Shown here: piece after piece, positions 5,707-13,438 of the stretch
How the letters are laid out: the number at the start of each line of letters is the position of its first letter
Position numbering within the stretch: the first letter of the stretch is position 1
Origin: Brevibacterium picturae
Lineage (GTDB): Bacteria; Actinomycetota; Actinomycetes; Actinomycetales; Brevibacteriaceae
NCBI RefSeq assembly: GCF_030453725.1
Contig: NZ_JAKDJU010000051.1
Span: forward strand, 1-19,205
DNA length: 19,205 nucleotides
Reading direction: 5' to 3'
Notes under the pieces: model-generated
What the model was told of the DNA's origin: nothing
What the model saw: the letters and a program-made list of their open reading frames with translations, nothing else
Databases searched by the model: none
Made by a program: the position numbers and the translations under genes

Positions 5707-8379
5707 TCAGCTGAGCAGGCGCCTCGTCGAGTCGATGCGCGTCGGGTCGAGGAGCAGATCGATCCGGGCGCTGAGGACATGCCCCTCGGTCTCCGTCGCG
5801 ACCATCGGGTGGATGACGAGCTCGCGGATCTGCGGGTGGCGTTCGACGAGGACCGAGAGCCGTTCGAGCACATTGCCCAGCGGGTCGATATTCATCGGCG
5901 GCAGTCCCCGGTACCCGAAGAGTCGCGGCGAGGCCTTGATCGACTTGATCATGTCCCCGGCCTCCCTGTCGGTGAGCGGGGCGACCCGATGTGAGACATC
6001 GCCGAGCAGCTCGGTGGTGTCCCCGGCCAGAGAGAACGACAGCAGCGGCCCAAGAAGCGGATCCTCTCCGGCGCGGATGACGCAGGGGACTCCGTGTGGG
6101 GCCATGGTCTGGACATCGACAAGGGGATCCGAGTCCCCGATCACCTGGCGGATGATCCGCTGGATCGCCGTGAAGTCCTCCCTCAGCTCCTCGGGGGAGT
6201 CGATGTTCAGCCGCACCCCGCCGAGTTCCATGCGATGGCGCAGCACATTCGTCACTGCCTTGAGCGCCACGGGATAGCCGATCTCTTCGGCAGCGGCCAG
6301 ACCCTCCTCGACCGAGGCGGCCGTGATGTAGGGCAGGACCTCGATGCCGTAGCAGGACAGCAGCGCCCGGGTGTCGCTGCGTTCGAGGCGGACGGGAGTT
6401 CCCGGCCGAGCATCGGAGAGGGCGGACTCGATGATCGAGCGCACCCCCTTGTCGTCGAGGTCCTCGATCTCGAGGAACCGGCCGTGGTCTGCGGCGCGCC
6501 AGCGCGAATAGTCGGTGGCCCTGGCCAGCGCCCAGACGGCGTCCTCCGGGCCCACGTAGCTGGGCACGGTGCGAGAGACCCGCGCCCCCTCGTCATCGGT
6601 GAGGTAGGTCGTCAGTTCGTCCTTGACACCGTGGATTCCGAGGAAGCAGGCGACGGTCGTCTTCTGGGATCTGGCCGCGGCCTCTGAGAGGTGCGCTGCG
6701 ATCTCCGCTTCCTCGGCTCCTGCCGAGGGGGTGAACGTGACGATGACCGAGTCGATGTCGTCGCGGGCATACATGGCATCGAGCTCGGTCCGGAATCGGT
6801 CGGCGTCGACCTCGGGGTGCAGGGAGACCGGCTCGGCCTCGACATGCAGTCCCTCCGAGCGTGAGCGTTGGACGAGGAGGGTGGCCATCGCGGCCGAATT
6901 GCCGATGACGCCGACCCGTCGCCCGGCGGGCAGGCTCTGAGTCGAGAAGACCTGAGCGAGGTCGAAGAGCTGGTGGATCGTGTCCGCCCTGATCACTCCG
7001 GCCTGTCCGAGCACCTGGTCAAGGGTGTTCGGGGCCAGGGAGGAGGTGCGCACGATGTGTCCCGGAGGCAGTTCCCTGCCCGTGAGATCGGACTTGATGA
7101 CGATGATCGGTTTGACCCGGGAGACGCGGCGGGCGATGCGGGAGAACTTGCGCGGGTTGCCGATCGACTCGAGGTAGAGTCCGACGGTCTTCGTGTCCGG
7201 GTCCTCCTCCCAATACTGGAGGACGTCATTGCCGGACATATCGGCGCGGTTGCCCGCGGAGACGAAGGTCGAGATCCCCAGGCCGCGGTTCTTCGCCGCC
7301 GAGAGCAGCGCGGTCCCGAGCGCGCCCGACTGGCTGAAGAGTCCCAGCGAACCCGAATCCGGCAGGAACGGGGCCAGGGAGGCGTTGAGGGAGACATCGG
7401 CGGCCTCGTTGACGAGGCCGAACGAATTCGGGCCCACCACGCGCATTCCGTAGGCGCGGGACGTGGCGACCATTCTTCTCTGCAGTTCGGCACCCTCGTC
7501 GCCGGTCTCGGCGAAGCCCGAGGAGATGACGAGCACCGCCTTGACCCCGTGGGCCGCGCACTCCTGGACCACCTCGGTGGCCGATTCCGCGGGAACCGCG
7601 ATCACGGCGAGATCCGCGGTGCCGGGAAGATCTTCGAGGGTCCTGTACGCCTGGACCCCTGCGATCTGGTCCGCCTCGGGGTGGACGACCCAGAGGTCGC
7701 CCGTGAACTTCGCCGAGGTGATGTTGCGGATGAGGAGATGACCGGTGGAGTTGCGTTTGCGGCTGGCGCCGATGACCACCACCGAGGTGGGGTGGAGGAC
7801 CGTGCGCACGCTCAGGGCCTCGGCCCTGTGCTCCCGAGAGGCCTGAACCTCGATGGATCGTGCCGTCGGATCGATGTCGAAGTTCACGGCCACGACACCG
7901 TCGTCGAAACCGCGCGAGACCTCGTAGCCGGCGGCCTGGAAGACCTGCAGCATCGAACGGTTCTGAGGCAGCACCTCGGCGGTGAACCTGCGGAGCCCCA
8001 GATCCCGGGCAGCAGCGGCGAGATGTTCGAGGAGGATCGAGCCGATGCCGCGGCCCTGGTGGGCGTCGGCGATGTTGAAGGCCACCTCGGCGGAGGTCTC
8101 GGAGATCTTGTCGAAGCGCCCGACTCCGATGATGTCGGAGCCGACGAGCATGATCATCGCCACCCGATCCCGATGGTCGACGTTGACGAACCGTTCGAGA
8201 TCACGTTTGGGCAGGCGGGGCAGCGGGGCGAAGAAGCGCAGGTAGACGGACTCCGGCGACTGAGCCTCGTGCATCCTCGACAGGGCATCGGCATCGGCAG
8301 GGACGATGGGGCGCAGATGAGCGGTTCCGCCGTCGCGGAGGACGACATCTGCTTCCCACTCGGCAGGATAGTTTTCCAT
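5707..8379 (-). CDS. pat: Pat-type protein lysine acetyltransferase: GNAT domain fused to degenerate NDP-forming acyl-CoA synthetase
   Basis: With the start at 8379 this is 890 residues, close to Salmonella Pat (about 886). Order: GNAT acetyltransferase (about 12-170; acetyl-CoA loop QGRGIG at 108-113), CoA-binding Rossmann domain (about 195-300; VVVIGASRKRNSTG), succinyl-CoA-ligase-like domain (about 335-500; LGLFSQSGALGTALLSAA) and ATP-grasp-like domain (about 668-885). GNAT-first order is that of actinobacterial PatA; in Salmonella GNAT is last. Such enzymes acetylate lysines, for example in acetyl-CoA synthetase, and so switch it off. Where active ADP-forming synthetases have SHTG with the phosphorylated His, this protein reads VRTSSLAP with Arg444, so the synthetase half is probably a CoA or acetyl-CoA sensor. 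The ATG at 8379 is preferred because a start at 8493 would leave no promoter space; a TATGCT box six bases before it suggests a leaderless mRNA. Confidence 0.85.
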   Translation of the reverse strand: MENYPAEWEADVVLRDGGTAHLRPIVPADADALSRMHEAQSPESVYLRFFAPLPRLPKRDLERFVNVDHRDRVAMIMLVGSDIIGVGRFDKISETSAEVAFNIADAHQGRGIGSILLEHLAAAARDLGLRRFTAEVLPQNRSMLQVFQAAGYEVSRGFDDGVVAVNFDIDPTARSIEVQASREHRAEALSVRTVLHPTSVVVIGASRKRNSTGHLLIRNITSAKFTGDLWVVHPEADQIAGVQAYRTLEDLPGTADLAVIAVPAESATEVVQECAAHGVKAVLVISSGFAETGDEGAELQRRMVATSRAYGMRVVGPNSFGLVNEAADVSLNASLAPFLPDSGSLGLFSQSGALGTALLSAAKNRGLGISTFVSAGNRADMSGNDVLQYWEEDPDTKTVGLYLESIGNPRKFSRIARRVSRVKPIIVIKSDLTGRELPPGHIVRTSSLAPNTLDQVLGQAGVIRADTIHQLFDLAQVFSTQSLPAGRRVGVIGNSAAMATLLVQRSRSEGLHVEAEPVSLHPEVDADRFRTELDAMYARDDIDSVIVTFTPSAGAEEAEIAAHLSEAAARSQKTTVACFLGIHGVKDELTTYLTDDEGARVSRTVPSYVGPEDAVWALARATDYSRWRAADHGRFLEIEDLDDKGVRSIIESALSDARPGTPVRLERSDTRALLSCYGIEVLPYITAASVEEGLAAAEEIGYPVALKAVTNVLRHRMELGGVRLNIDSPEELREDFTAIQRIIRQVIGDSDPLVDVQTMAPHGVPCVIRAGEDPLLGPLLSFSLAGDTTELLGDVSHRVAPLTDREAGDMIKSIKASPRLFGYRGLPPMNIDPLGNVLERLSVLVERHPQIRELVIHPMVATETEGHVLSARIDLLLDPTRIDSTRRLLS

Positions 8380-8501
8380 GCTCCCAGCATAAGCGGACGG
8401 CGAGAGTCCCTGACCGTACATGAACTGCAAGGTCACCGAACAGGAGCCGAAGGAACGGTGCGAAGTGGGAAGAGTCGGGCGAGTACGGCACAATAGGAGT
8501 C
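8380..8501. promoter_or_regulatory. Divergent promoter region between pat and the DUF5998 gene
   Basis: These 122 bases separate two divergent starts. On the minus strand TATGCT sits six bases before the pat ATG. On the plus strand CACAAT (8489-8494) sits seven bases before the DUF5998 ATG and overlaps its AGGAG. Both are -10-like at distances that would produce leaderless or nearly leaderless transcripts, common in actinobacteria. No good -35 boxes were found at 16-18 bases, so the promoter calls are tentative. Confidence 0.35.
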
Positions 8502-9089
8502 ATGGCTTTACCCGAAGTTCTCGTCCACGATCTGCAGTCGGCCGGATATTACCCACAGCTCACACAGGGGATTCTGGCTGATTCTCTGTTCGACGAACCG
8601 GTTCTCGCGCACTTCGTCCACATCGACACTCATGTCGACATCGAATCGATTCACCGGCACGTCACCGCGTTCGTACTCACCGAGACGCGACTGCTGCTTG
8701 CGCACGTCGACGACGATCCCAACGTCGCGCCCGGCTCCAAACCGCGTGCCGTGACGAGCAGCGAAGACATCGAACTCTCACGCCTGGGCACCGTCATGGT
8801 CGGCCGGACGTTTGCCGACCCGGCCGCCTACATCCCCGGTGACAAGCCCGTCGAGGTGTCATTGACCATGTCCTGGGGCGCCTCCCGACGGATCGAAGCC
8901 TTCCCCGAGACATGTGGGGACCCGGACTGCACAGCCGACCACGGCTACGGCGGATCCATCTTCTCCGAAGACGTCATGCTGCGCGTCTCCGCCGAAGCTG
9001 AGGGCCAGTCTGCCGTTGACCGGATCGCGGAGTTCGCCGGGAAGCTGCGTGCCGCAGTGTTCCAAGCCAGGCTCCGGTCGCGGCGCTGA
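8502..9089 (+). CDS. DUF5998-like protein of unknown function
   Basis: This 195-residue soluble protein resembles the DUF5998 family, which I associate with actinobacteria and with a phosphodiesterase neighbour; its function is not known. No signal peptide or membrane helix is seen. The middle has alternating hydrophobic segments (TAFVLTETRLLLAHVDDD; KPVEVSLTMSWGASRRIEAFPE) suggestive of a beta-rich fold. Cys138, Cys143 and His147 in ETCGDPDCTADHGYGG could bind a metal. The C-terminal 30 residues look helical and basic (FAGKLRAAVFQARLRSRR). The start is supported by TAGGAG at 8492-8497, four bases before the ATG. The stop overlaps the start of the next gene as TGATG, so the two proteins are made in a coupled way and probably act together. 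It is divergent from pat. Confidence 0.75.
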   Translation: MALPEVLVHDLQSAGYYPQLTQGILADSLFDEPVLAHFVHIDTHVDIESIHRHVTAFVLTETRLLLAHVDDDPNVAPGSKPRAVTSSEDIELSRLGTVMVGRTFADPAAYIPGDKPVEVSLTMSWGASRRIEAFPETCGDPDCTADHGYGGSIFSEDVMLRVSAEAEGQSAVDRIAEFAGKLRAAVFQARLRSRR

Positions 9090-10252
9090 TGGCAGATCAG
9101 GCCACCTCACCGCTGACGGGGCCGCCCGACTATTCCGGGCCCATCCTCTCCGACGTGGTCCCGGCTGCGGCGCTCAGCCTCGGCGCGGGGGAGATCTTCG
9201 ACGACACGGCACGCACTCGGGCGCAGGCCCTGGGCCTCGACCGTGAGTCGCGGACCACGATCGTCGTCCTCATCGACGGCATGGGTGAGAGCCAGCTCAA
9301 GCAGTACAGCGGTTACACCCCCTTCTTCCGGTCCCTGGCCGCATCCCGACGGACCCTGTCCACAGGGTTCCCCTCGACGACCGCGAACTCCCTGTCTTCG
9401 CTGGCCACGGGACGTCTGCCCGGTGGTCACGGCGTCGTCGGATACCGTGTGCTCGACCCCGCCAAGGATGCCGTGTTCAACCAGCTGACCTGGGACCTCG
9501 ACGTCGACCCGGTCTCCTGGGTCCCCGATGCGAGCCTGTTCGAACGCCTCACGGAGGCCGAGGTCGACGTCGTCAGCCTCGGCGAGGCGAAGTTCGCCGG
9601 ACGCGGCCTGAACCGAGCCTCCCTGCGCGGGGGACGGTTCCGGGCCTCGAAGACACTCGAACAGCGCTGCGCCCAGGCCGTCGAAGAGGCGAAGGCGCCG
9701 GGGCGTCGGCTCGTCTACCTCTACTGGGGCAACCTCGACAAGACCGGCCATGTCCACGGGTCGAATTCCTCGCAGTGGACCGAGGAGCTCGAACTCGTCG
9801 ACCTGGCACTGTCACGGCTGGCCGATGATCTGCCGGCCGATTCGACGATGATCGTCACCGCCGACCACGGCATGGTCGACATCGACCACAGCCTGCGCCT
9901 CGACCTCGCCGAGGCTCCCGCACTGCGCTCGGGGGTCAGGCACGTCGGCGGCGAACCCCGCGCGGTCCATCTCTATGCCAGTGAGGGCGCCGAGGCCGAC
10001 GTCTACTCGGCCTGGACCGAGACCGTGGGGGACAGGGCACTCATCCTCAGCCGTGATGACGCCATCCGACGCGGCTACTTCGGCCCCGTCGATCCCCGGT
10101 TCCGGCAGCGCATCGGGGACTTCATGGTCATCTGCCAGGACGAATTCGCCATCGTCGACTCGGACAACGAATCCGCTTCGGCGATCGCTCTCATCGGACA
10201 CCACGGTTCGACGACGGCACGCGAGCTGCAGATTCCTCTGCTCGTGGTGTGA
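9089..10252 (+). CDS. Alkaline-phosphatase-superfamily phosphodiesterase / nucleotide pyrophosphatase-like protein
   Basis: This 387-residue protein belongs to the type I phosphodiesterase/nucleotide pyrophosphatase branch of the alkaline phosphatase superfamily. The two-metal site is complete as far as can be read: Asp63 (VVLIDGMGE), probable nucleophile Thr98 in FPSTTANS, Asp217 and His221 (NLDKTGHVHG), Asp259-His260 (TADHGM), and His371/372 (IGHHGS). It should hydrolyse a phosphodiester or phosphate ester, but the substrate cannot be read. No signal peptide or membrane helix is visible, unlike many secreted NPPs, so it is probably cytoplasmic. The ATG overlaps the DUF5998 stop as TGATG and lacks a good ribosome site of its own, as expected for reinitiation. 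The methyltransferase frame begins four bases after its stop. Confidence 0.85.
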   Translation: MADQATSPLTGPPDYSGPILSDVVPAAALSLGAGEIFDDTARTRAQALGLDRESRTTIVVLIDGMGESQLKQYSGYTPFFRSLAASRRTLSTGFPSTTANSLSSLATGRLPGGHGVVGYRVLDPAKDAVFNQLTWDLDVDPVSWVPDASLFERLTEAEVDVVSLGEAKFAGRGLNRASLRGGRFRASKTLEQRCAQAVEEAKAPGRRLVYLYWGNLDKTGHVHGSNSSQWTEELELVDLALSRLADDLPADSTMIVTADHGMVDIDHSLRLDLAEAPALRSGVRHVGGEPRAVHLYASEGAEADVYSAWTETVGDRALILSRDDAIRRGYFGPVDPRFRQRIGDFMVICQDEFAIVDSDNESASAIALIGHHGSTTARELQIPLLVV

Positions 10253-10256
10253 ACGG

Positions 10257-11525
10257 ATGTCAGACGATTGGATGCGCCAGGGAACCTCCGATGACCAGAC
10301 GCCTCAGGAGGCTCCGTTGACCGTGCTCGACTGGACCGAGGACGGCGCCGCGCGATCGGCGATCTGGCATTCGGAGAATCAGTCCTCCGCCCCGGCGCGA
10401 GTGACGGTGGTCAGCGATGAGATCACCGCCGATGCCGCCTACCGTCTGGCCCGATCCGGGACCGGGCTGCTGTGGCGCGGGGACTACCACAACGGTCGGC
10501 AACTGCTGCAGGCGATGGACCGCCGCTTCAAACGCCGCAGCGCCCGCCGTGGAGCCGGCCAACGCAGCGGCAACAAGCGCGGAGGCAGGCCGGACAGCTC
10601 CAACGACGGTCTCGTCGACGGTCACAGTGCTGCGGGGGCATTCGAGGCGCAGCGTCGCTTCATCGCCGATCGTGCCCGTCTGCTCGGTGCTCTCATCGTC
10701 GAACTCGACGAGGACTACCAGCTCAACCTGCGCCGCGCCCCCGATGTCAGCCTGGCCTGCAGGGCCGCCTACGGGCCATCGACAGGCCCGGTGTGCGTGT
10801 CGCTGACCGAGTTGAATGGAGTACTCAGCGCCTACCAGTGGCAGCTGAAGGGCGTGGCCGTTCCCGCCCTCGGCGAGCGCATCCACCCGCGCTACGGTGT
10901 GTTCTCCCCGATCCGCGGCGAATACGTCGACCTGGTGGCCCAGACACCGCTGCCCGCATCCGAGCCCGGCAGTCCATCAGCACCCCAGACCGCCTTCGAC
11001 CTCGGCACCGGCACCGGGGTGCTTGCCGCCGTGCTCCTGCGCCGCGGCGTCGAACATGTCGTGGCCACGGACATCAACCCGCGCGCGGTGGCCTGCGCAC
11101 AGGAGAACCTGGAGCGGCTCGGTGTGGCCGAATCCGCCGAGGTGGTTCAGGCCGACCTCTTCCCGCCAGGGTGTGCCGATCTCATCGTGTGCAACCCGCC
11201 GTGGCTGCCTGCCCGCCCGAGCTCTGCGCTCGAGGCCGGCATCTACGACCCCGGCTCCGATGTGCTCCACCGCTTCATCGACGGACTGGCCGCCTCCCTC
11301 ACCCCGACCGGTGAGGGGTGGCTGATCCTGTCCGATCTCGCCGAGCACCTGGGCCTGAGGACCCGAGAAGCGCTCCTTGCTCGCATCAGCGCTGCCGGGC
11401 TGCGCGTCCACGACCGACACGGCACGACTCCGCGTCACCCCCGCGCTTCGGACACCACCGACGAGCTCCACGCGGCCCGCGGGGCGGAGGTCACCTCGCT
11501 GTGGCGTCTGCGACTCTCCCATTGA
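10257..11525 (+). CDS. Class I SAM-dependent methyltransferase, NPP[YW]-type, probable RNA or protein N-methyltransferase
   Basis: From ATG 10257 this is 422 residues. The SAM-binding domain is in the C-terminal half: motif I FDLGTGTG, acidic TDINPRAVACAQENL, and the catalytic-type NPPW (LIVCNPPWLPA). Such NPPY/NPPW enzymes usually methylate N atoms in rRNA, tRNA or a protein glutamine (RsmC/RlmG/PrmC types). The N-terminal half is probably a substrate-binding or degenerate methyltransferase domain; a very basic linker (RRFKRRSARRGAG, then GNKRGG) suggests RNA contact. The target is not identifiable. Start choice is open: ATG 10257 has no clear ribosome site but lies four bases after the previous stop, while TTG 10317 has AGGAGG (10306-10311) five bases upstream and would give 402 residues. 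It is the last gene of the run starting at 8502. Confidence 0.8.
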   Translation: MSDDWMRQGTSDDQTPQEAPLTVLDWTEDGAARSAIWHSENQSSAPARVTVVSDEITADAAYRLARSGTGLLWRGDYHNGRQLLQAMDRRFKRRSARRGAGQRSGNKRGGRPDSSNDGLVDGHSAAGAFEAQRRFIADRARLLGALIVELDEDYQLNLRRAPDVSLACRAAYGPSTGPVCVSLTELNGVLSAYQWQLKGVAVPALGERIHPRYGVFSPIRGEYVDLVAQTPLPASEPGSPSAPQTAFDLGTGTGVLAAVLLRRGVEHVVATDINPRAVACAQENLERLGVAESAEVVQADLFPPGCADLIVCNPPWLPARPSSALEAGIYDPGSDVLHRFIDGLAASLTPTGEGWLILSDLAEHLGLRTREALLARISAAGLRVHDRHGTTPRHPRASDTTDELHAARGAEVTSLWRLRLSH

Positions 11526-11588
11526 GGGCGAGACTCACATAGCGAACCTGCGCGTCCCATGTCCGCAGTGGACGATAGGATGGCGAAC

Positions 11589-12824
11589 GTGACTTTTCCT
11601 CGTGTTGGTGTCATTGGCGGCGGCCAATTGGCACGTATGCTTGCCCCTGCCGCAGAAGCCCTCGGCATCCGCTTCTCAGTCCTGTCTGAGACTGCGGACG
11701 CCCCGGCCACCCAGGTCATCAATGAGGTGAGCGTCGGCGACTACAAGGACTTCGCGACCCTCAAGGCCTTCGCCGAGACCGTCGATGTGGTGACCTTCGA
11801 CCATGAGCATGTTCCCCCGGAACACCTCCAGGCCCTTGCCGAGGCGGGCCATGCGGTCCGTCCGGGACCGCAGGCCCTCATCTTCGCCCAGGACAAGATC
11901 CTCATGCGCAGGAGGATGGACGAACTCGGACTGCCGAACCCCGCCTGGGCAGAGATCACCTCCCGTGCCGACGTCGAAGCCTTCGCCGAGCGAGTCGGAT
12001 ACCCCTTCATCCTCAAAACCCCTCGCGGTGGCTATGACGGCAAGGGTGTGCGGGTCATCGACACCCTCGACGAAGCCGTGACCTGGCTCGACGAGGTCGG
12101 GCAGCTGCTGGCCGAGGAGAAGGTCGATTTCTCCCGAGAGCTCGCCGTCATGGTCGGACGCTCCCCGATGGGCCAGACCGCGGTGTGGCCCGTCGTCGAG
12201 ACCTGGCAGCAGAACGGGGTGTGCAAAGAAGCCGTCGCACCCGCACCAGGACTGGCGGCAGAGAAGTCGAGAGAGATCACCGAGGCGATCCTCAAGGTCG
12301 CCGGTGCCCTCGACGTCACCGGTGTGATGGCGATGGAGCTGTTCGAGACCGCGGACGGCTTCCTCATCAACGAATTCGCGATGCGTCCCCACAACACCGG
12401 TCACTGGACCCAGGATGGGGCCGTGACCAGCCAGTTCGAACAGCACCTGCGGGCGGTTCTCGACCTGCCCCTGGGCAGCCCCGCGGCCCGCGAGGATGTG
12501 TCCGTGATGGTCAACGTCCTCGGCGCCGAGCATGAGGACCTCTACCAGCCCTATCTGCACGTGATGGCCCACGACCCCGCGATCAAGGTTCACCTCTACG
12601 GCAAAGGCGTGCGACCGGGCCGGAAGGTCGGCCACGTCAACGCCTATGGGGAGGATCTCGACCTCGTGCTGGCCAGGGCGCGACACGCAGCGGACTTCGT
12701 TGCCGGCGTCGATATCAATCCGCATCCTCGGATGCCGGCCCCGGCTGATCTCGACGCGAACGCCGAACCATCCGACGATGGCGACAGGGGCGACGCTGCC
12801 GCCTCCTACGACGAAAGGGCCTGA
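11589..12824 (+). CDS. purK: N5-carboxyaminoimidazole ribonucleotide synthase (ATP-grasp)
   Basis: PurK uses ATP and bicarbonate to carboxylate aminoimidazole ribonucleotide to N5-CAIR, a step of de novo purine synthesis; PurE, encoded next, completes the conversion. The protein opens with the glycine-rich PRVGVIGGGQLARML, has the ATP-grasp segments FAQDKILMRRRMDELG and KTPRGGYDGKGV, and the signature EFAMRPHNTGHWTQDG with TSQFEQHLRAVLDLPLG. From GTG 11589 it has 411 residues. That GTG has AGGA eight bases upstream and gives the usual N-terminus (TFPRVGVIGGG); ATG 11580 and ATG 11559 are in frame but lack ribosome sites. A -10-like TAGGAT at 11576-11581 also allows a leaderless message. The last 30 or so residues (about 380-411) are an Asp/Ala-rich extension beyond the usual domain. 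One base separates its stop from purE. Confidence 0.95.
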   Translation: MTFPRVGVIGGGQLARMLAPAAEALGIRFSVLSETADAPATQVINEVSVGDYKDFATLKAFAETVDVVTFDHEHVPPEHLQALAEAGHAVRPGPQALIFAQDKILMRRRMDELGLPNPAWAEITSRADVEAFAERVGYPFILKTPRGGYDGKGVRVIDTLDEAVTWLDEVGQLLAEEKVDFSRELAVMVGRSPMGQTAVWPVVETWQQNGVCKEAVAPAPGLAAEKSREITEAILKVAGALDVTGVMAMELFETADGFLINEFAMRPHNTGHWTQDGAVTSQFEQHLRAVLDLPLGSPAAREDVSVMVNVLGAEHEDLYQPYLHVMAHDPAIKVHLYGKGVRPGRKVGHVNAYGEDLDLVLARARHAADFVAGVDINPHPRMPAPADLDANAEPSDDGDRGDAAASYDERA

Positions 12825-12825
12825 T

Positions 12826-13401
12826 ATGCCTCCAGCCACCGACGCCAGCTCCACGACCGACACCACCTCAGGATCCACCTCGGCGGCGGACTCTGCGAAT
12901 TCCGGAACCGCTGTCGTCGGAATCGTCATGGGATCGGACTCGGACTGGCCGACGATGAAGGCCGCTGCCGAGGCACTCGAGGAGCTCGGCATCGACTCCA
13001 CCGCCGAGGTCGTCTCCGCTCACCGCATGCCCGAAGACATGGTCGAGTGGGCCAAGACGGCTGCCGATCGCGGCCTGCGCGTCATCATCGCCGGTGCCGG
13101 GGGAGCGGCCCACCTGCCCGGGATGATCGCCTCAATGACCTCACTGCCGGTCATCGGCGTGCCCGTGGCGCTGAAGTACCTCGACGGAATGGACTCACTG
13201 CTCTCAATCGTCCAGATGCCCGGAGGGGTCCCCGTGGCCACCGTCTCGATCGGCGGGGCCAAGAACGCGGGTCTCCTCGCGGCCCGAATCCTCGGCGCCG
13301 GCGACACCGACTCCGCGGCCGGTATACGTGGCCGTCTCGATGAGCATCGGAGCCAGCTGCGGCAGGTCGCTCTCGACAAAGGGCAGGCACTGCGGCGATA
13401 A
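12826..13401 (+). CDS. purE: N5-carboxyaminoimidazole ribonucleotide mutase
   Basis: PurE moves the carboxyl group of N5-CAIR to carbon 4, giving CAIR, straight after PurK. The 191-residue protein has the class I PurE signatures: GIVMGSDSDWPTM, VVSAHRMPEDM with the catalytic His region, IAGAGGAAHLPGM, and the tract LDGMDSLLSIVQMPGGVPVATVSIGGAKNAG. The core starts near residue 28; the first 27 residues are a Ser/Thr/Ala-rich extension that is probably disordered and explains why it is longer than the common 160-170 residues. The ATG at 12826 has AAAGGG just upstream inside the purK end and lies one base after the purK stop, so translation is coupled and equal output is likely. The 3' end carries a promoter for the next gene. 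Confidence 0.95.
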   Translation: MPPATDASSTTDTTSGSTSAADSANSGTAVVGIVMGSDSDWPTMKAAAEALEELGIDSTAEVVSAHRMPEDMVEWAKTAADRGLRVIIAGAGGAAHLPGMIASMTSLPVIGVPVALKYLDGMDSLLSIVQMPGGVPVATVSIGGAKNAGLLAARILGAGDTDSAAGIRGRLDEHRSQLRQVALDKGQALRR

Positions 13402-13402
13402 T
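13373..13402 (+). promoter_or_regulatory. Probable sigma-70-type promoter for the acyl-CoA dehydrogenase, inside the end of purE
   Basis: TCGACA (13373-13378, five of six to TTGACA) and GATAAT (13397-13402, five of six to TATAAT) are separated by 18 bases. The -10 box overlaps the purE stop codon. Transcription would start about 13409, leaving a short A/T-rich leader before AGGAG and the dehydrogenase start at 13439. This would let the dehydrogenase be expressed apart from purKE. Confidence 0.55.
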
Positions 13403-13438
13403 AGAGGTACTTAACGATTGATCAGTAATAGGAGAATG

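Noticed and set aside
5569..5994. A 141-residue plus-strand frame starting in the tetR-pat gap.
   Set aside because: Most of it is antisense to the pat 3' end, and it has no recognizable domain.
8380..8493. A longer start for pat at 8493 adding 38 residues.
   Set aside because: The added residues do not look like the family N-terminus, and this start would leave eight bases between divergent genes, with no promoter space.
6868..8496. A 542-residue open frame on the plus strand opposite pat.
   Set aside because: It overlaps the well-supported acetyltransferase gene across its length, has no ribosome site and no domain.
11676..13001. A 441-residue open frame on the minus strand opposite purK.
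   Set aside because: It is antisense to an intact PurK with all signature motifs; no sign of independent coding.
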